Assembly (NCBI GenBank): GCA_005223375.1
Contig: RXOD01004995.1
Coordinates: 1-16,612, forward strand
DNA from: Amoebophrya sp. AT5.2
Lineage: Eukaryota > Sar > Dinophyceae > Syndiniales > Amoebophryaceae
Length of the DNA: 16,612 bases
Reading direction: 5' to 3'
This document shows positions 7,269 to 15,424 of the stretch, in pieces (the stretch's first letter is position 1; each line of letters begins with the position of its first letter). The notes beneath the pieces are model-generated. The model did no database searches and was not told the origin of the DNA. It was given only the letters and a program-made list of their open reading frames with translations. Made by a program: the position numbers and the translations under genes.

Positions 7269-10200
7269 CTTGGTGTAGAACGGGCATGCCTCCACGCTGC
7301 GGGACGCGCATCGGCTGCAGGTTGCGTACGAGTGCGCTAGGCTTTTCGCCTCGTCCTTGTGCTTCGATCCGTCCCAGGCGAACTGGCCCGTCACCATTAG
7401 ATCCGCCTTGTCGCAGCGGCAGGGGTCCACGTAGCAAAAACTCTCGTGGCAGGAGGGGTGATCCTTGTCCTTGGGCGGCACGCAATTATCGAACACCGAA
7501 GTGCCCCACGCGGACGCGGCCGGCATGTCCCACGTGTTGCAAAAAGACCCGAAGTGCGGCGACAGCTCCACCGCCTTCCTTCCGTCCTCCCGCGGCTGCT
7601 CCCCGGGCTGCACGTCCCACACCAGTACGTACTCAGGATCGACCTCCAGCGCCGGGTTCCGATACCCGCCATACTCGCTCTCCACCTTGCCCAGATCGCT
7701 GGTAATGTGCTGAGAAGCCCCCGACGCGGGCGCTGGCGTCGCGCCTGCAGCCCATCCTGGGCCTGGGGGCGGCGGCGTCCCGTATGCGCCTGTCGCCGCC
7801 GCGCCTGACGTGGAACCTGGCATCGCGGCCCAAGCAGGCGGTCCACCAACTGCGGCTTTCTGGGTAAACGAACCCGCGGCGTAGGAAGTGGGAGGTGGGT
7901 AGGCGGGAGCCGCAGTAGGCGGCGTGTTCATTCCGCCCGAGTTCTCCTTGGATGCCTCGAGGTACAACTTCCGCCTGAGTTTCTCCCACGGGAGACACGG
8001 ACAATCATCGTCCCCATGGTCCTGCACCCGCTGCGCTTTGGTTCGCGGCTCTATTTCGGGAGGTGGACCCACCTTCACCGGCATTGCGACCTGCTCCCGC
8101 GTGCCAATGGTAGTCATGGGTGGAGGAGAGGGTGGGAGGAGCTTTGGTGGTAGAGGAGGTGCAGGAGCCGGACGTGGTGGCGCTGGTGGCGGACCAGGAG
8201 GTACTGGCGCTGGCGGAGGAGGTGCTGGCGCTGGCAGAGGAGGTGGTTGCGCTGGCGGAGGAGGTGGTTGCGCTGGCGGATAAGGAAGTGGTGCCGGTAG
8301 CGGAGTTTGTGGAACTGGAGGAGTTGCAGCTTGAGGAGGAGGTGGCTGCACCGGCGCTGCTGATTCTTCATCATGATCCTGCTGCTCGAGGTCGGGGTGG
8401 TTTTTCTCCTGCAGAAATGACGAGACAACGTCGGACGACGACGACGTCCGTTGCCTTGCTTGCTTCTTGAACTCGTCCGCCACCTTGTCATCCTGGTCGA
8501 CTTCGTCGTCAACACTCTCGTGAAAATTATAGGAGTGGTGAGCCCCCACCAGGCCAGAAAGCAATTTTGCTGCCGACCACGATAGCGAGTGGCTGAGGAC
8601 TTTTCCCAGCGCGGGAACGTGGTACCTCATCGCGAGGGTCGCGATCGAAACATCAGCAGGATTAGCAACATCTTCTTCCGCCGTCTCCATGAATGACGAA
8701 GACGAGGACGAGCGGCCAATTGCGCGCAGCGCCTCCTCCGCGGGGTAGATGGAAGTGGTGTCCCCGGTTGAGTCGAGGTGGGACTCCAGGACGCTGATCT
8801 GGTACCAGCTCGCGCTGTAGGCGTGCGTGGTCCAGAAGGCCAGAAGCAGCGTGCTCAGCACGGTGAAGTAGTAGCACTTTCCCAGGCCGTAGCGGTCCTC
8901 GAAGTGGACGCGGTTCGCCAGCCGCACGAGGTCGGGCGTTTCCTCGTGAATCTTGAGCCACGCTTGGTTGTCGAGCGCGGCCAGCTCCGCGTCGGTGGGG
9001 CCCGTGTTGTGGACCCCGCGGTAGCTTTCGTGGTGCTCCCGGGCGTCCTCCTCGTCCGCCGCGTAGTCTCCCTCTTCCGCGGTGATGTCGAAGGCCGCGG
9101 AGAAGATGGCGAAGTTGAGGCAGCCGATGCAGACCCCCAGCGCGGTGAAAAGGACGTGGACGCCCCACACTTGGTGGTTGTACCCGGCCTCGGCGCCCTT
9201 GCAGAGCTTCTGGAACATCTTCCAGAAGGCCATCGGCAGGGAGTTGATCTCCGGCGCGTCGTTCGGCAGCAGCGGGTCGTACGAGGTGGAGTACAAAAAG
9301 ATCCCACCGCCCAGTATGAACACGAAGGTGAGGAGGAGCACAAACCGGAAGACGTGGCGGTTGTTGTGGATACCGATCGCGACCATGTTCAGCGTGTCGT
9401 AGTACCGGACTGGCTTCACGATGTTCGCCAGCCGCCCCGACACCAGAAAGGAGATGAAGCCGAACTGGGCCCATTCCTCCGAGTCCACGATCGTGGTTAA
9501 CAGGCAGTGGTACCCACACCGCCACAGGTCGTCGTCGGCCTGCACGAAGGGTGGCCTCTGCGGATAATCGAGCAGGTACATTTTGCGCCCGTTCGGGTAC
9601 AGAATCTCCTCCACGCCGGCCAGACGCGTCGCGCACATCACGTACGCGATCGTCGGGCCGATGACTGAGTACACGTCCAGAAAGCCAAGGAAGGTAAAAG
9701 GATAACGCGAGAAGCCAGCCCGGGTCACCTTCTTTTGCTCCTCCCTCGCACGCTCCTCGGAGGACTTCCGCGCGTCCTCATGCAGACGCGCGAGGGTAGC
9801 GTCGTCCCCCGCCCCTCCCCCGAGGGAATCGGACTCGGCCGCGTCCGCGTCGAGCGGCTCGGCGTAGTTGTCCATCTGGGCGAAGACCTGGCATCGCGAC
9901 CACGTCACGGCCGTTTCGGCGGCCGCCCACAGCGTGACGCCCACGTCCAGGAGGAGTGTGAGGCGAAACACGAAGACGCACCTGTCCCGCCCGTTGAAGC
10001 CCACGTAGTTTTCCCGCTCGTCGTACTCGAAGCAGCACGTGAGCAACATCACCGGCACGAACGAGGCCGCCTGGTAGAGCGTGTTGCTCACCGGCCGGTC
10101 GTAGAGCAAGGCGCGCGAGAGCGCCGTCTCCTCCGGTTCGTTCTTTCGCTGCAGCAGCCGGCTCATCAGGGTTTCTTCGTCCCGAACGCGCACCTCGTCG

Positions 10201-10574
10201 TCCTCCAGCACGGGGAGCAGCGCTCTTTTCATCAGCGGCGTCACTACGGCCGCTTTCCGCAGCGGGACGCGCCCGAAAACGTCGCTTAGGTCCGTGTCCT
10301 TCTCCCCGCGCAACTCGTTCAGCGTGTCGTGCATGAAGTGGAGGGCGGAGCCGAACACCCCCGTGATGATCCCGTAGAACACGAGAACGTGGATGCAGGT
10401 GACGTAAAAAGTGAACATGGCGGAGATGGTGGTGTGGGTGAAGTAGTACACCTGTACGCCCTGCATCTGGGCGATGGTGAGGTGCAGCGCCCCGGCCAAG
10501 CTGTATGCAGAGGCGGAGGTTTGTCCCTGTGGTCCCACTTTCCCAGCAGCTATCGGGCAGAAGTAGGTGGCTTC
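7269..10574 (-). CDS. Exon E6: repeat I pore/S6, channel repeat II, S1 of repeat III, Pro-rich linker, Cys-rich module copy 2 (first part)
   Basis: Numbering is from the GTG at 10538; the frame extends in-frame upstream to 10592. Residues 12-70 hold a pore-helix-like stretch and S6 of repeat I. Repeat II follows: S1 about 155-172, S2 188-213, S3 278-303, S4-like 356-380 with R369, K375 and R378, S5 396-416, pore motif SLPMAFWKMFQKLCKGAEAG (433-452) and S6 457-483 containing GCLNFAIFSAAFD. Next come an acidic linker and one segment (553-573), probably S1 of repeat III. Residues 605-725 are Ser/acidic disorder and 730-808 are very Pro-rich. The module is WDVQPGE, HFGSFCNTWDMP, FCYVDPCRCDK, CSRC and YTKC. 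The frame then ends IKSS and TGA at 7251, which I take as read-through into I6. Function is inferred only: a multi-pass channel-like protein with a large extracellular loop. Confidence 0.8.
8115..8351 (-). repeat. Proline-rich low-complexity coding tract
   Basis: About 79 residues made mainly of Pro, Ala, Leu and Gln (units such as PPPPPAQPPPLPAPAPPPP). The DNA shows matching tandem GCTGGCGGAGGAGGT-like units around 8211-8280. It lies between the presumed S1 of repeat III and the Cys-rich module. The equivalent position ahead of the E1 module is also Pro/Gln-rich but different in sequence, so the tract evolves fast. Confidence 0.85.
9183..9242 (-). other. Repeat II pore-like segment with substituted filter (SLPMAFW...CKGAEAG)
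   Basis: SLPMAFW matches the start of the potassium-channel pore helix (typically SIPxAFWW). Counting residues onward, the classical TTVGYGD filter position is occupied by CKGAEAG. The following S6 (GCLNFAIFSAAFD) has an Asn like the S6 LN of sodium, calcium, TRP and polycystin channels. The alignment was made by eye. Confidence 0.5.
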
Positions 10575-10837
10575 GCATTCGCTCGTATGTAATTATACAG
10601 TCTCCGATGGCTAGCGGTGTGCGTGCCCCAACCGGCCGTGTCGGAACCTAAACATCCGTCGGAAATATCATGTCCCGGGTCCCTTGACATGCATGCCGAG
10701 AGCGGGACCTAGACGCCCCTAGGAAATATGTCCCACTCGTCGGACTGTCTGGGTTCCAAATGTTTGAAAAAGCTGCGTCGGGAGCTGAGTATCGGTGATT
10801 CCGATCGCAGACCCATAGATAGACTCCGCGACGAGAC
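10575..10837 (-). other. Intron I5 (core; 288-315 bp depending on splice choice)
   Basis: E5 and E6 are in the same frame but separated by three stops (10719, 10668, 10593). Two in-frame joins are possible: an ATGC microhomology (10890-10893 with 10575-10578, giving SLC|EATYFCPIAAGK, 315 bp), or GT-AG using CAGCA|GTCTCG (10837) and TGCCCGATAG|CTGCT (10550), giving SLSST|AGKVGPQG (288 bp). The second has the better pyrimidine-rich acceptor. The join restores S5 (E5) to pore plus S6 (E6) of repeat I. Confidence 0.55.
10642..10734. repeat. Imperfect direct repeat (about 33 bp, two copies) inside I5
   Basis: Copy one (10642-10676) reads CGGAACCTAAACATCCGTC, then GGAAATATCATGTCCC. Copy two (10703-10734) reads CGGGACCTAGACGCCCCT, then AGGAAATATGTCCC. 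They are separated by 26 bases. Each begins GGRAC and ends GTCCC, so each can also fold back on itself. Confidence 0.7.
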
Positions 10838-12950
10838 TGCTGAGGCTATTTATCTTTTTTCGGGATCGGAACACGGACAAATTTCCGTTGCATAGGCTGT
10901 CGTTGATGTTGATCTTGTACCGGAGGAAGTGGCCCACGCTGTCGCGCACGGGCCCGCTGTACGACTCATACTCAACGTCCGCCTTCGTCGGCGCCGGATC
11001 GTGGTACGCCGGGCGCTGCTCCAACCCGGGGGGGGTGGGGGTGAGGTCCTCGTCGACCGCGTTGGCACGGTGCTGCTGCGTACTGGTCGCGTGCGACCAG
11101 ACGGGGGAGTACAGGGGGCCCCCCGGCGTATCGTAGGTCCGCTCGACCCGCTGGAAGTAGATGCCCCAGGCCGTGTGGACGGTTACCACGGTGACGATTC
11201 CCATCACCCAGAGGTACAAAATGGTGCGGTTGGCGCGAAACGCGTGGGCAAAGGCGTGCAGGAGCACTTGGTACTCGCACAAATCGAACACCGCGCGCAC
11301 GAGGAAGATCCACGTGAAGGAGAGCACGGCGTACGGTGTGAAGGGAAACACGACGTAGTTTGTCAAGGAGATGAACCAGTTTCGGTCCGGGTACAGGATC
11401 ATGGTGAAACCGGTGAAGATCCCGAGCACCAGCTCCAGAAGCACGAAGTAGTCCCGCGTCAGGTAGTTGCGGACCGACGCCGCCAGCGAGCCGTTTTTGT
11501 CCGCGAAAACGGGGTCTCCCAGCGCAGCAAACACCCGCAGAAACCAGACCGCCGTCAGAAACCCCAGAAGATAAAACTCGAACGCGCGGAACTTCACCAG
11601 AATCTGCAGCGTGTGCCCGTACATCAGCACATAGGTGTCAATGTTGTTCTTCAGGAACATGTTCACCTCGCACGTCTCCCCGGGCTGAAACGCCTGCGGG
11701 CTGGTCACGCCCAGGCAGGTGTCGTGTATGGTACGCAACAGCGTGTTCCGCTGCGCCGAGTCCAGGCGCCACTTTTGGTGTGTGGCGAACACGTACATGC
11801 AGAGCCAGAGCAGCAGCACGATTCCCTGTACTGCCTGGTACAACCGCGAGCGCAGAGCCCTAGCCACGAGCTTCGACAACCACTCCTTTTCCCGCTCAAA
11901 CAAGGGATGAGCGTCCGCCCTTCGGAGGACGAAAATCTCCTCCTCCTCCTCGGCCGAAGACTCCTCGTCGTTCTGCTTCTTCGATTCGTCCAGCGCAATG
12001 ATTCGCCCTTGAAAAGTGAGCATCGTCCTCTTCACATCTCCGTGGTCCGTAGTTTGTCGAATGTAAAAAGCGAAAAAGAGGTAGGCAATCGTGAGTAGGA
12101 TGGCGAAGCGCCATATCCAATCACCGTCCATGATTTGCATGAGTCTCGTGGGATGGCCCCCAACTCCCGCGCTGTGTCGGATGGCCAACACATCTTCCTT
12201 CACGAAGGAGGAGTAGCGAATTTCGTCGGAGAACCGGTCCAGGTGGTGCTGCCACACCGGGGCGCGCCAGTCGACAGGGATCAGTCCTGTGGCGGCCGCT
12301 TGGGCCTCGAAGCTAATGGGTGTTATGTGGTCGAAGTCGACCCTGCGATCGTCGTAGTCTATGTGATGGCCCCCTCCTTCCCCCAGCCCCTCCTCCAAAA
12401 AGGAGGTGCTTGGAACATCGCCGGCTGTCGACATCGACAGAGATGGAGACGGTGAGCGTTCCACGAAGGAGCTCCTAGTGGGAGGATAAACGCGGACGCT
12501 GTGCTGCCCCTGGTGACCGCCGTCATTCTCCTTCTTCGCGGTTCGCAGCATCCTGCGACCTCCACCTCCACCACCTACAACTGGCGCACCTCCTCGTCCT
12601 CGTCTACCGCTTCCACCTACAACCGTTCTCAGTCCGCCCGCGGCGTCGAAGGAAACCCCCATTTCGAGTGCAGCTGCGCTTCCCAATCCTCCTCCTCCAT
12701 CACCACCACCAGCAAAACTAGAAGGCCCCGCGCCGTCCTCGCTCATTTCAATTTCATCTCCTCCTGCTCCGGCGCTTGCGTCCTCCTGCTTGTAGAAGTC
12801 TTCTCTGTTTTTGTCCACAACAGCTCTCTTTGCGTCCCTGACTGCTCGCACCGTTTCCGCCTCGTGTTCCGCCATAGCCTGCTCGTGGATTTCCCTGGAG
12901 TCAAGCTTATACTGCAGCAGGAAGTCCTCTTCAACGATGTTTGTGTCGGG
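10719..12950 (-). CDS. Exon E5: channel repeat I, membrane segments up to S5
   Basis: The frame is open from 12986 to the TAG at 10719-10721. An ATG at 12875 exists, but coding-like sequence (NIVEEDFLLQYKLDSREIHE) precedes it, so I read it as internal. Numbered from that ATG: 1-50 charged helix; 50-170 Gly/Ser-rich disorder; about 254-272 first hydrophobic segment; 300-313 acidic run; then hydrophobic segments near 345-364, 433-452, 476-495, 505-530 and 551-573. Two Cys lie between segments 2 and 3. DRFSDEI before the first segment resembles ERFDREV before the first E7 segment, suggesting homologous repeats. The matching pore and S6 lie at the start of E6. The last 30-60 residues before the stop are probably intronic. 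The real 3' edge is likely 10890 or 10838. Confidence 0.7.
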   Translation of the reverse strand, partial: PDTNIVEEDFLLQYKLDSREIHEQAMAEHEAETVRAVRDAKRAVVDKNREDFYKQEDASAGAGGDEIEMSEDGAGPSSFAGGGDGGGGLGSAAALEMGVSFDAAGGLRTVVGGSGRRGRGGAPVVGGGGGGRRMLRTAKKENDGGHQGQHSVRVYPPTRSSFVERSPSPSLSMSTAGDVPSTSFLEEGLGEGGGHHIDYDDRRVDFDHITPISFEAQAAATGLIPVDWRAPVWQHHLDRFSDEIRYSSFVKEDVLAIRHSAGVGGHPTRLMQIMDGDWIWRFAILLTIAYLFFAFYIRQTTDHGDVKRTMLTFQGRIIALDESKKQNDEESSAEEEEEIFVLRRADAHPLFEREKEWLSKLVARALRSRLYQAVQGIVLLLWLCMYVFATHQKWRLDSAQRNTLLRTIHDTCLGVTSPQAFQPGETCEVNMFLKNNIDTYVLMYGHTLQILVKFRAFEFYLLGFLTAVWFLRVFAALGDPVFADKNGSLAASVRNYLTRDYFVLLELVLGIFTGFTMILYPDRNWFISLTNYVVFPFTPYAVLSFTWIFLVRAVFDLCEYQVLLHAFAHAFRANRTILYLWVMGIVTVVTVHTAWGIYFQRVERTYDTPGGPLYSPVWSHATSTQQHRANAVDEDLTPTPPGLEQRPAYHDPAPTKADVEYESYSGPVRDSVGHFLRYKININDSLCNGNLSVFRSRKKINSLSSLVAESIYGSAIGITDTQLPTQLFQTFGTQTVRRVGHIS

Positions 12951-13439
12951 ACCAGGTGGTAAGAGGTCAAGTGGTAATAGTGATTTTTATTTTTTTGAAG
13001 TGGCTCTGCGGGGCCCCCCTTGGTTGTCCTAGGTTGTCCTCGGAAGAGGTTGGTAGTAGGAGCAGAAAGGCGACCATATCCGCGGTCTGCAGGACAGACT
13101 GACTCCCAGTCCCACAGCTCTGCGGCCTCCCCCTACAGCTGAAAATAAATCACCACCCTAGGCGCCGCCATTGCCATATTTCGCCCTGCTTTCAGGCCCT
13201 TTAACCATGGCAGTCAGTGTCTTTCCGCTACAGCCTCTCCCGACCTCCAGATCGCTCACCCCCCGCCTGTGCAACCCCCATTCTCATTCTGCCCCGCGTC
13301 CTCATATGCCTCCTACCCTCCACAATGGGGCATCTCTGAAATCGCCCGGCGCTCGCGCCGGGCGATTCCGAGCGCCTTGACGCAATCGCCACCCAAGGGG
13401 AGCCGCGCGAGATGTAATGGGCCACTACGCAGTAAACTT
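12951..13439 (-). other. Intron I4 (489 bp, or 513 bp if canonical)
   Basis: Two in-frame solutions exist. In (a), + strand ACCAGGT at 12951-12957 and 13440-13446 bounds a 489-bp intron beginning near GGTAAG and ending CTTACC, giving ...GVVPG|PDTNIVEED. In (b), a standard donor CCTG|GTAAGT (13441) joins acceptor GTTGAAG|AGGAC (12929), giving ...GVVPEDFLLQY. Both link E4 to E5 in frame. The interior holds a perfect 12-bp hairpin at 13340-13367, a near-perfect dyad (13012-13023 with 13393-13404, 11 of 12) and a GGTTGTCCT doublet at 13022-13040. Confidence 0.6.
13340..13367. repeat. Perfect 12-bp hairpin inside I4
   Basis: AATCGCCCGGCG, a CTCG loop, then CGCCGGGCGATT. It is GC-rich, perfectly paired and tetraloop-closed, and it lies in a non-coding stretch. 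It could be part of a mobile intron, a structured RNA, or chance in GC-rich DNA. Confidence 0.75.
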
Positions 13440-13792
13440 ACCAGGTACAACCCCCTCAGCACCTGGCTCCTTCATAACGTTCTCGGCAAGCAGCTTAGGA
13501 AAAGCCGGCCGCTCTTCCTGCTTGTAACCCCCGCCAGCGAACAGCATGCCGCGCGACAATGCCTTCGCCACCACGCACAACAGAAACTCCTTTTTTGTAG
13601 CCATGCGTCCTTGATCGTACACTAGCTCGGGATGAAACAGCACGAGAAACTGATTCAGCACATCCGCGGACGCCGACAATTCTGGGACCGCACAATTCGC
13701 CGGCGAATAGTGGCGCTGCCGAGACGGTCGTATCCACGGCAGCCTCGTGGTCTCCTTATAAACCAATGCCGGATCGGTTATCTTGCTGGCGC
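13440..13792 (-). CDS. Exon E4: linker between Cys-rich module and channel repeat I
   Basis: The frame reads SKITDPALVYKETTRLPWIR, a Cys-containing stretch, SADVLNQFLVLFHPELVYDQ, FLLCVVAKALSRGMLF, ERPAFPKLLAENVMKE and GVVPG. Amino-acid use looks coding, unlike the overlapping frames. I recognise no domain. Both edges can be joined in frame: upstream by I3, downstream by a clear CCTG|GTAAGT donor at 13441 or by an ACCTGGT direct repeat (13440-13446). The E7 counterpart region after CPRQSEWLR shows no obvious similarity, so this linker differs between the two copies. It could also be a small separate gene, but it has no good ATG at its start. Confidence 0.5.
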
Positions 13793-13958
13793 CTGATGTT
13801 AGTACTACGTATAATAAGCAGCTATAATAAAAAAAACATGATACTTCTGCAAACTGTTCACTATATCAAGACCGATCCCTACCCAGTTCAACAACGCTGC
13901 AAACTCTTCTTCTACTTCTCCTGACGAAAAAATAAATGAACTGTTGGCTCGGGAGTAC
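13793..13958 (-). other. Intron I3 (166 bp), candidate canonical GT-AG
   Basis: The donor is GCTGCAG|GTACTC and the acceptor is ACTAACATCAG|GCGCC. A TACTAAC branch-site-like heptamer lies directly upstream of the acceptor, at an unusually short distance. The join GCA G|GC GCC AGC AAG keeps the frame (A G A S K). CAGG occurs at both edges. This is the only gap where a standard GT-AG pair looks natural at both ends. Confidence 0.5.
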
Positions 13959-14277
13959 CTGCAGCGGTGACCTCCGCTTGGACTCTCTCCACATCTTTGA
14001 GCGCCATCTTTCGGAGCCACGTGCTCTGGTTCGGGCATTCCCAGTCCTTGCGTTTTTCCGCTGGAGTTTTCGGGACGCACCGTCCTAATACCGTAAACTT
14101 GCACGAAGGTTGCGTGTCGCAACCTTCCTTCGAGTTGTGAGTCGCACATCGCTCGTCCATGAACAGCGTGGTACGCATTACAGAGAGGCGGGGCGCTGTC
14201 AGATGGATCCTGGATGTGGATGCTGTCAGGCTGAGAGCCAGATGAGCCCCGCGTTCCAACGACCACCTCACCTTGGT
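13959..14277 (-). CDS. Exon E3: C-terminal part of Cys-rich module (MDERC ... CVPKTP ... CPNQSTWLR)
   Basis: The supported part begins near 14180 with VMRTTLFMDERCATHNSKEG, followed by TQPSCKF, GRCVPKTPAE and ECPNQSTWLRK. It parallels the start of E7 (VPREATPYMDERCRD, KQPACKY, GKCVPKTPEE, NCPRQSEWLRE), with Cys spacing kept. The frame is open upstream to a stop at 14278, so the true 5' edge lies between about 14180 and 14277. The 3' edge uses CTGCAG|GTACTC at 13958/13959, which joins E4 in frame. Without this splice the frame runs to a stop at 13912. Another frame over the same bases is also open (13805-14299) but has no similarity to the paralogue. Confidence 0.7.
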
Positions 14278-14279
14278 CT

Positions 14280-15219
14280 AAGGAGCAATGTATATGCATC
14301 TTTCTTATTCTACTTCTTCCAGTGGGTTCGTGTGCGTGAACCTAAGTGATACTAGAGCAGTCAGTTTAGATTTTCTAAACAAGAGCAAGACACGACGCAC
14401 ACGACGTGACGTATGGTATACTCATCACACCTCGCTACCCACGCACCGACAAAAACCACGACATAAATCAATTGAATGAAATCGTCGCGTTCGCCTAGCT
14501 AAAATCTAATCAAGAGCGTCGCGGTCCGTTTTAGACGCTGCATATTGTTGACGTTGACCACGACAAGGTGAAGCACTTCAGCCCACGTTGGCGTCATTTC
14601 AACATCGAATCAATCTGACAAGTAAGCAAATCAACCCTCGTCGCTTAACCCCGCATCACGGCACTTCCCATTCTCGTCGACATTATGGCCATTATCTCTG
14701 CGCCATTCGAAACAAGTAGTATAGTGCGCCAAAAAGGCAAGTGGCAGCCACGAAGGAAGAACGCCCAGCAGCAGCGTAGTGGCTTCGCGTTCGCATCTAC
14801 GAAGGAAGAATGCACAGAAGGAGCAGCAGCTGCAGCAGCAACAGCATTGGACGTTTGCTGCGACTGCTTCCTTTAGCCAACCCGGGATGTTGATTGGGGG
14901 TCACCTTGGTGCCCCCTCTTGACGTTCACAGTCCCTGCCTTAGCACGCCGAAGGCGCCGATGCTAGCCCCCCCCCTCGAGCAAGTTGTAGCTCCTTAGTC
15001 CCCTCTTGCGAGCCCTTGTAGCAAAGGAGGCCCAACTTGCCTCCCGTCTCGAGACCCCGGCAACTGGCAGATTTTTTAGTCGCGAGCGGGGAGCGCGACC
15101 GCTATCCACACGAGGATACCCTAGCGGAGTGGGCTCAAAGCCAAAGGGCCGCCGTCGCCTAAAATGCATTGTTGAAATGACGCAGACGAAGATGGAAAGA
15201 TCTTGATAGACCATGCACT
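14280..15219 (-). other. Intron I2 (about 1 kb), boundaries unresolved
   Basis: No convincing coding frame is present. The interval must be spliced out if E2 and E3 belong together, as their contiguous paralogues in E6 and E7 imply. I found no direct-repeat or GT-AG join that keeps both the frame and the Cys expected before VMRTTLFMDERC. It contains compact hairpins (14896-14916, 14941-14965, 15079-15099) and a CAG/GCA-rich patch near 14823-14850. Confidence 0.5.
14896..14965. repeat. Two compact hairpins in I2
   Basis: The first is GGGGG-T-CACC, TT loop, GGTG-CCCCC (14896-14916), nine pairs with one bulge. The second is TAGCA-CGCC, GAA loop, GGCG, CCGA bulge, TGCTA (14941-14965). Both lie in sequence with no coding support. 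Confidence 0.55.
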
Positions 15220-15424
15220 TGGTGTACTGTTTGCATTCGTCGACGTTTCTCTCAGAGCATCGGGAGCAAGTCTGGTAGCTGAAGGCGAGCGCTTTCGCCT
15301 TACTCGCATGGCGGTTCGCACGTTTCGTAGCCGCCGGATCTTCATTTGATTCTCCCGATTCGACCCAGGCAAACTGTGCGGTGATGGTCACGTCCTTCTT
15401 GTCGCATTGACAAGGGTCCACGTA
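15220..15424 (-). CDS. Exon E2: central Cys-rich module (YVDPCQCDK ... YTKCM)
   Basis: The exon reads YVDPCQCDKKDVTITAQFAW, then a charged linker, LAFSYQTCSRCSERNVDEC and KQYTKCM. It aligns with E6 (YVDPCRCDKADLMVTGQFAW, LAHSYATCSRCASRSVEAC, PFYTKC) with all Cys conserved. The 3' end is not fixed. Similarity stops after KCMVY, and the frame stays open to 14963 but becomes low-quality Arg-rich sequence. A phase-0 GT follows KCM (GCATG|GTCTAT). I place the end near 15220 on homology only. Confidence 0.7.

Noticed and set aside
8662..9636. Second - strand open frame overlapping E6
   Set aside because: Composition is Arg/Gly/Pro/His-rich and has no membrane segments. The E6 frame over the same bases carries repeat II helices and the pore motif.
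10929..12098. Long + strand open frame (about 389 codons) opposite E5
   Set aside because: It lies exactly antisense to coding sequence with membrane helices. Its product is Arg/His/Val-rich without recognisable features, as expected for a mirror frame in GC-rich coding DNA.
6876..12875. Three separate genes starting near 12875, 10538 and 6876
   Set aside because: The starts at 10538 and 6876 are GTG and coding-like sequence continues upstream of all three. The pieces split a channel repeat and a Cys-rich module. Kept only as the alternative model.
13086..13100. GTCTG/CAGAC mini-hairpin
   Set aside because: A five-base stem is easily explained by chance.
13805..14299. Alternative - strand frame over E3
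   Set aside because: It is open but lacks the MDERC...CVPKTP...CPNQSTWLR pattern that the chosen frame shares with E7.
14199..15200. TCCATCT direct repeat near both ends of I2 as splice boundaries
   Set aside because: Joining at this repeat puts E2 and E3 out of frame and gives an immediate stop. It also loses the Cys expected from the paralogue.
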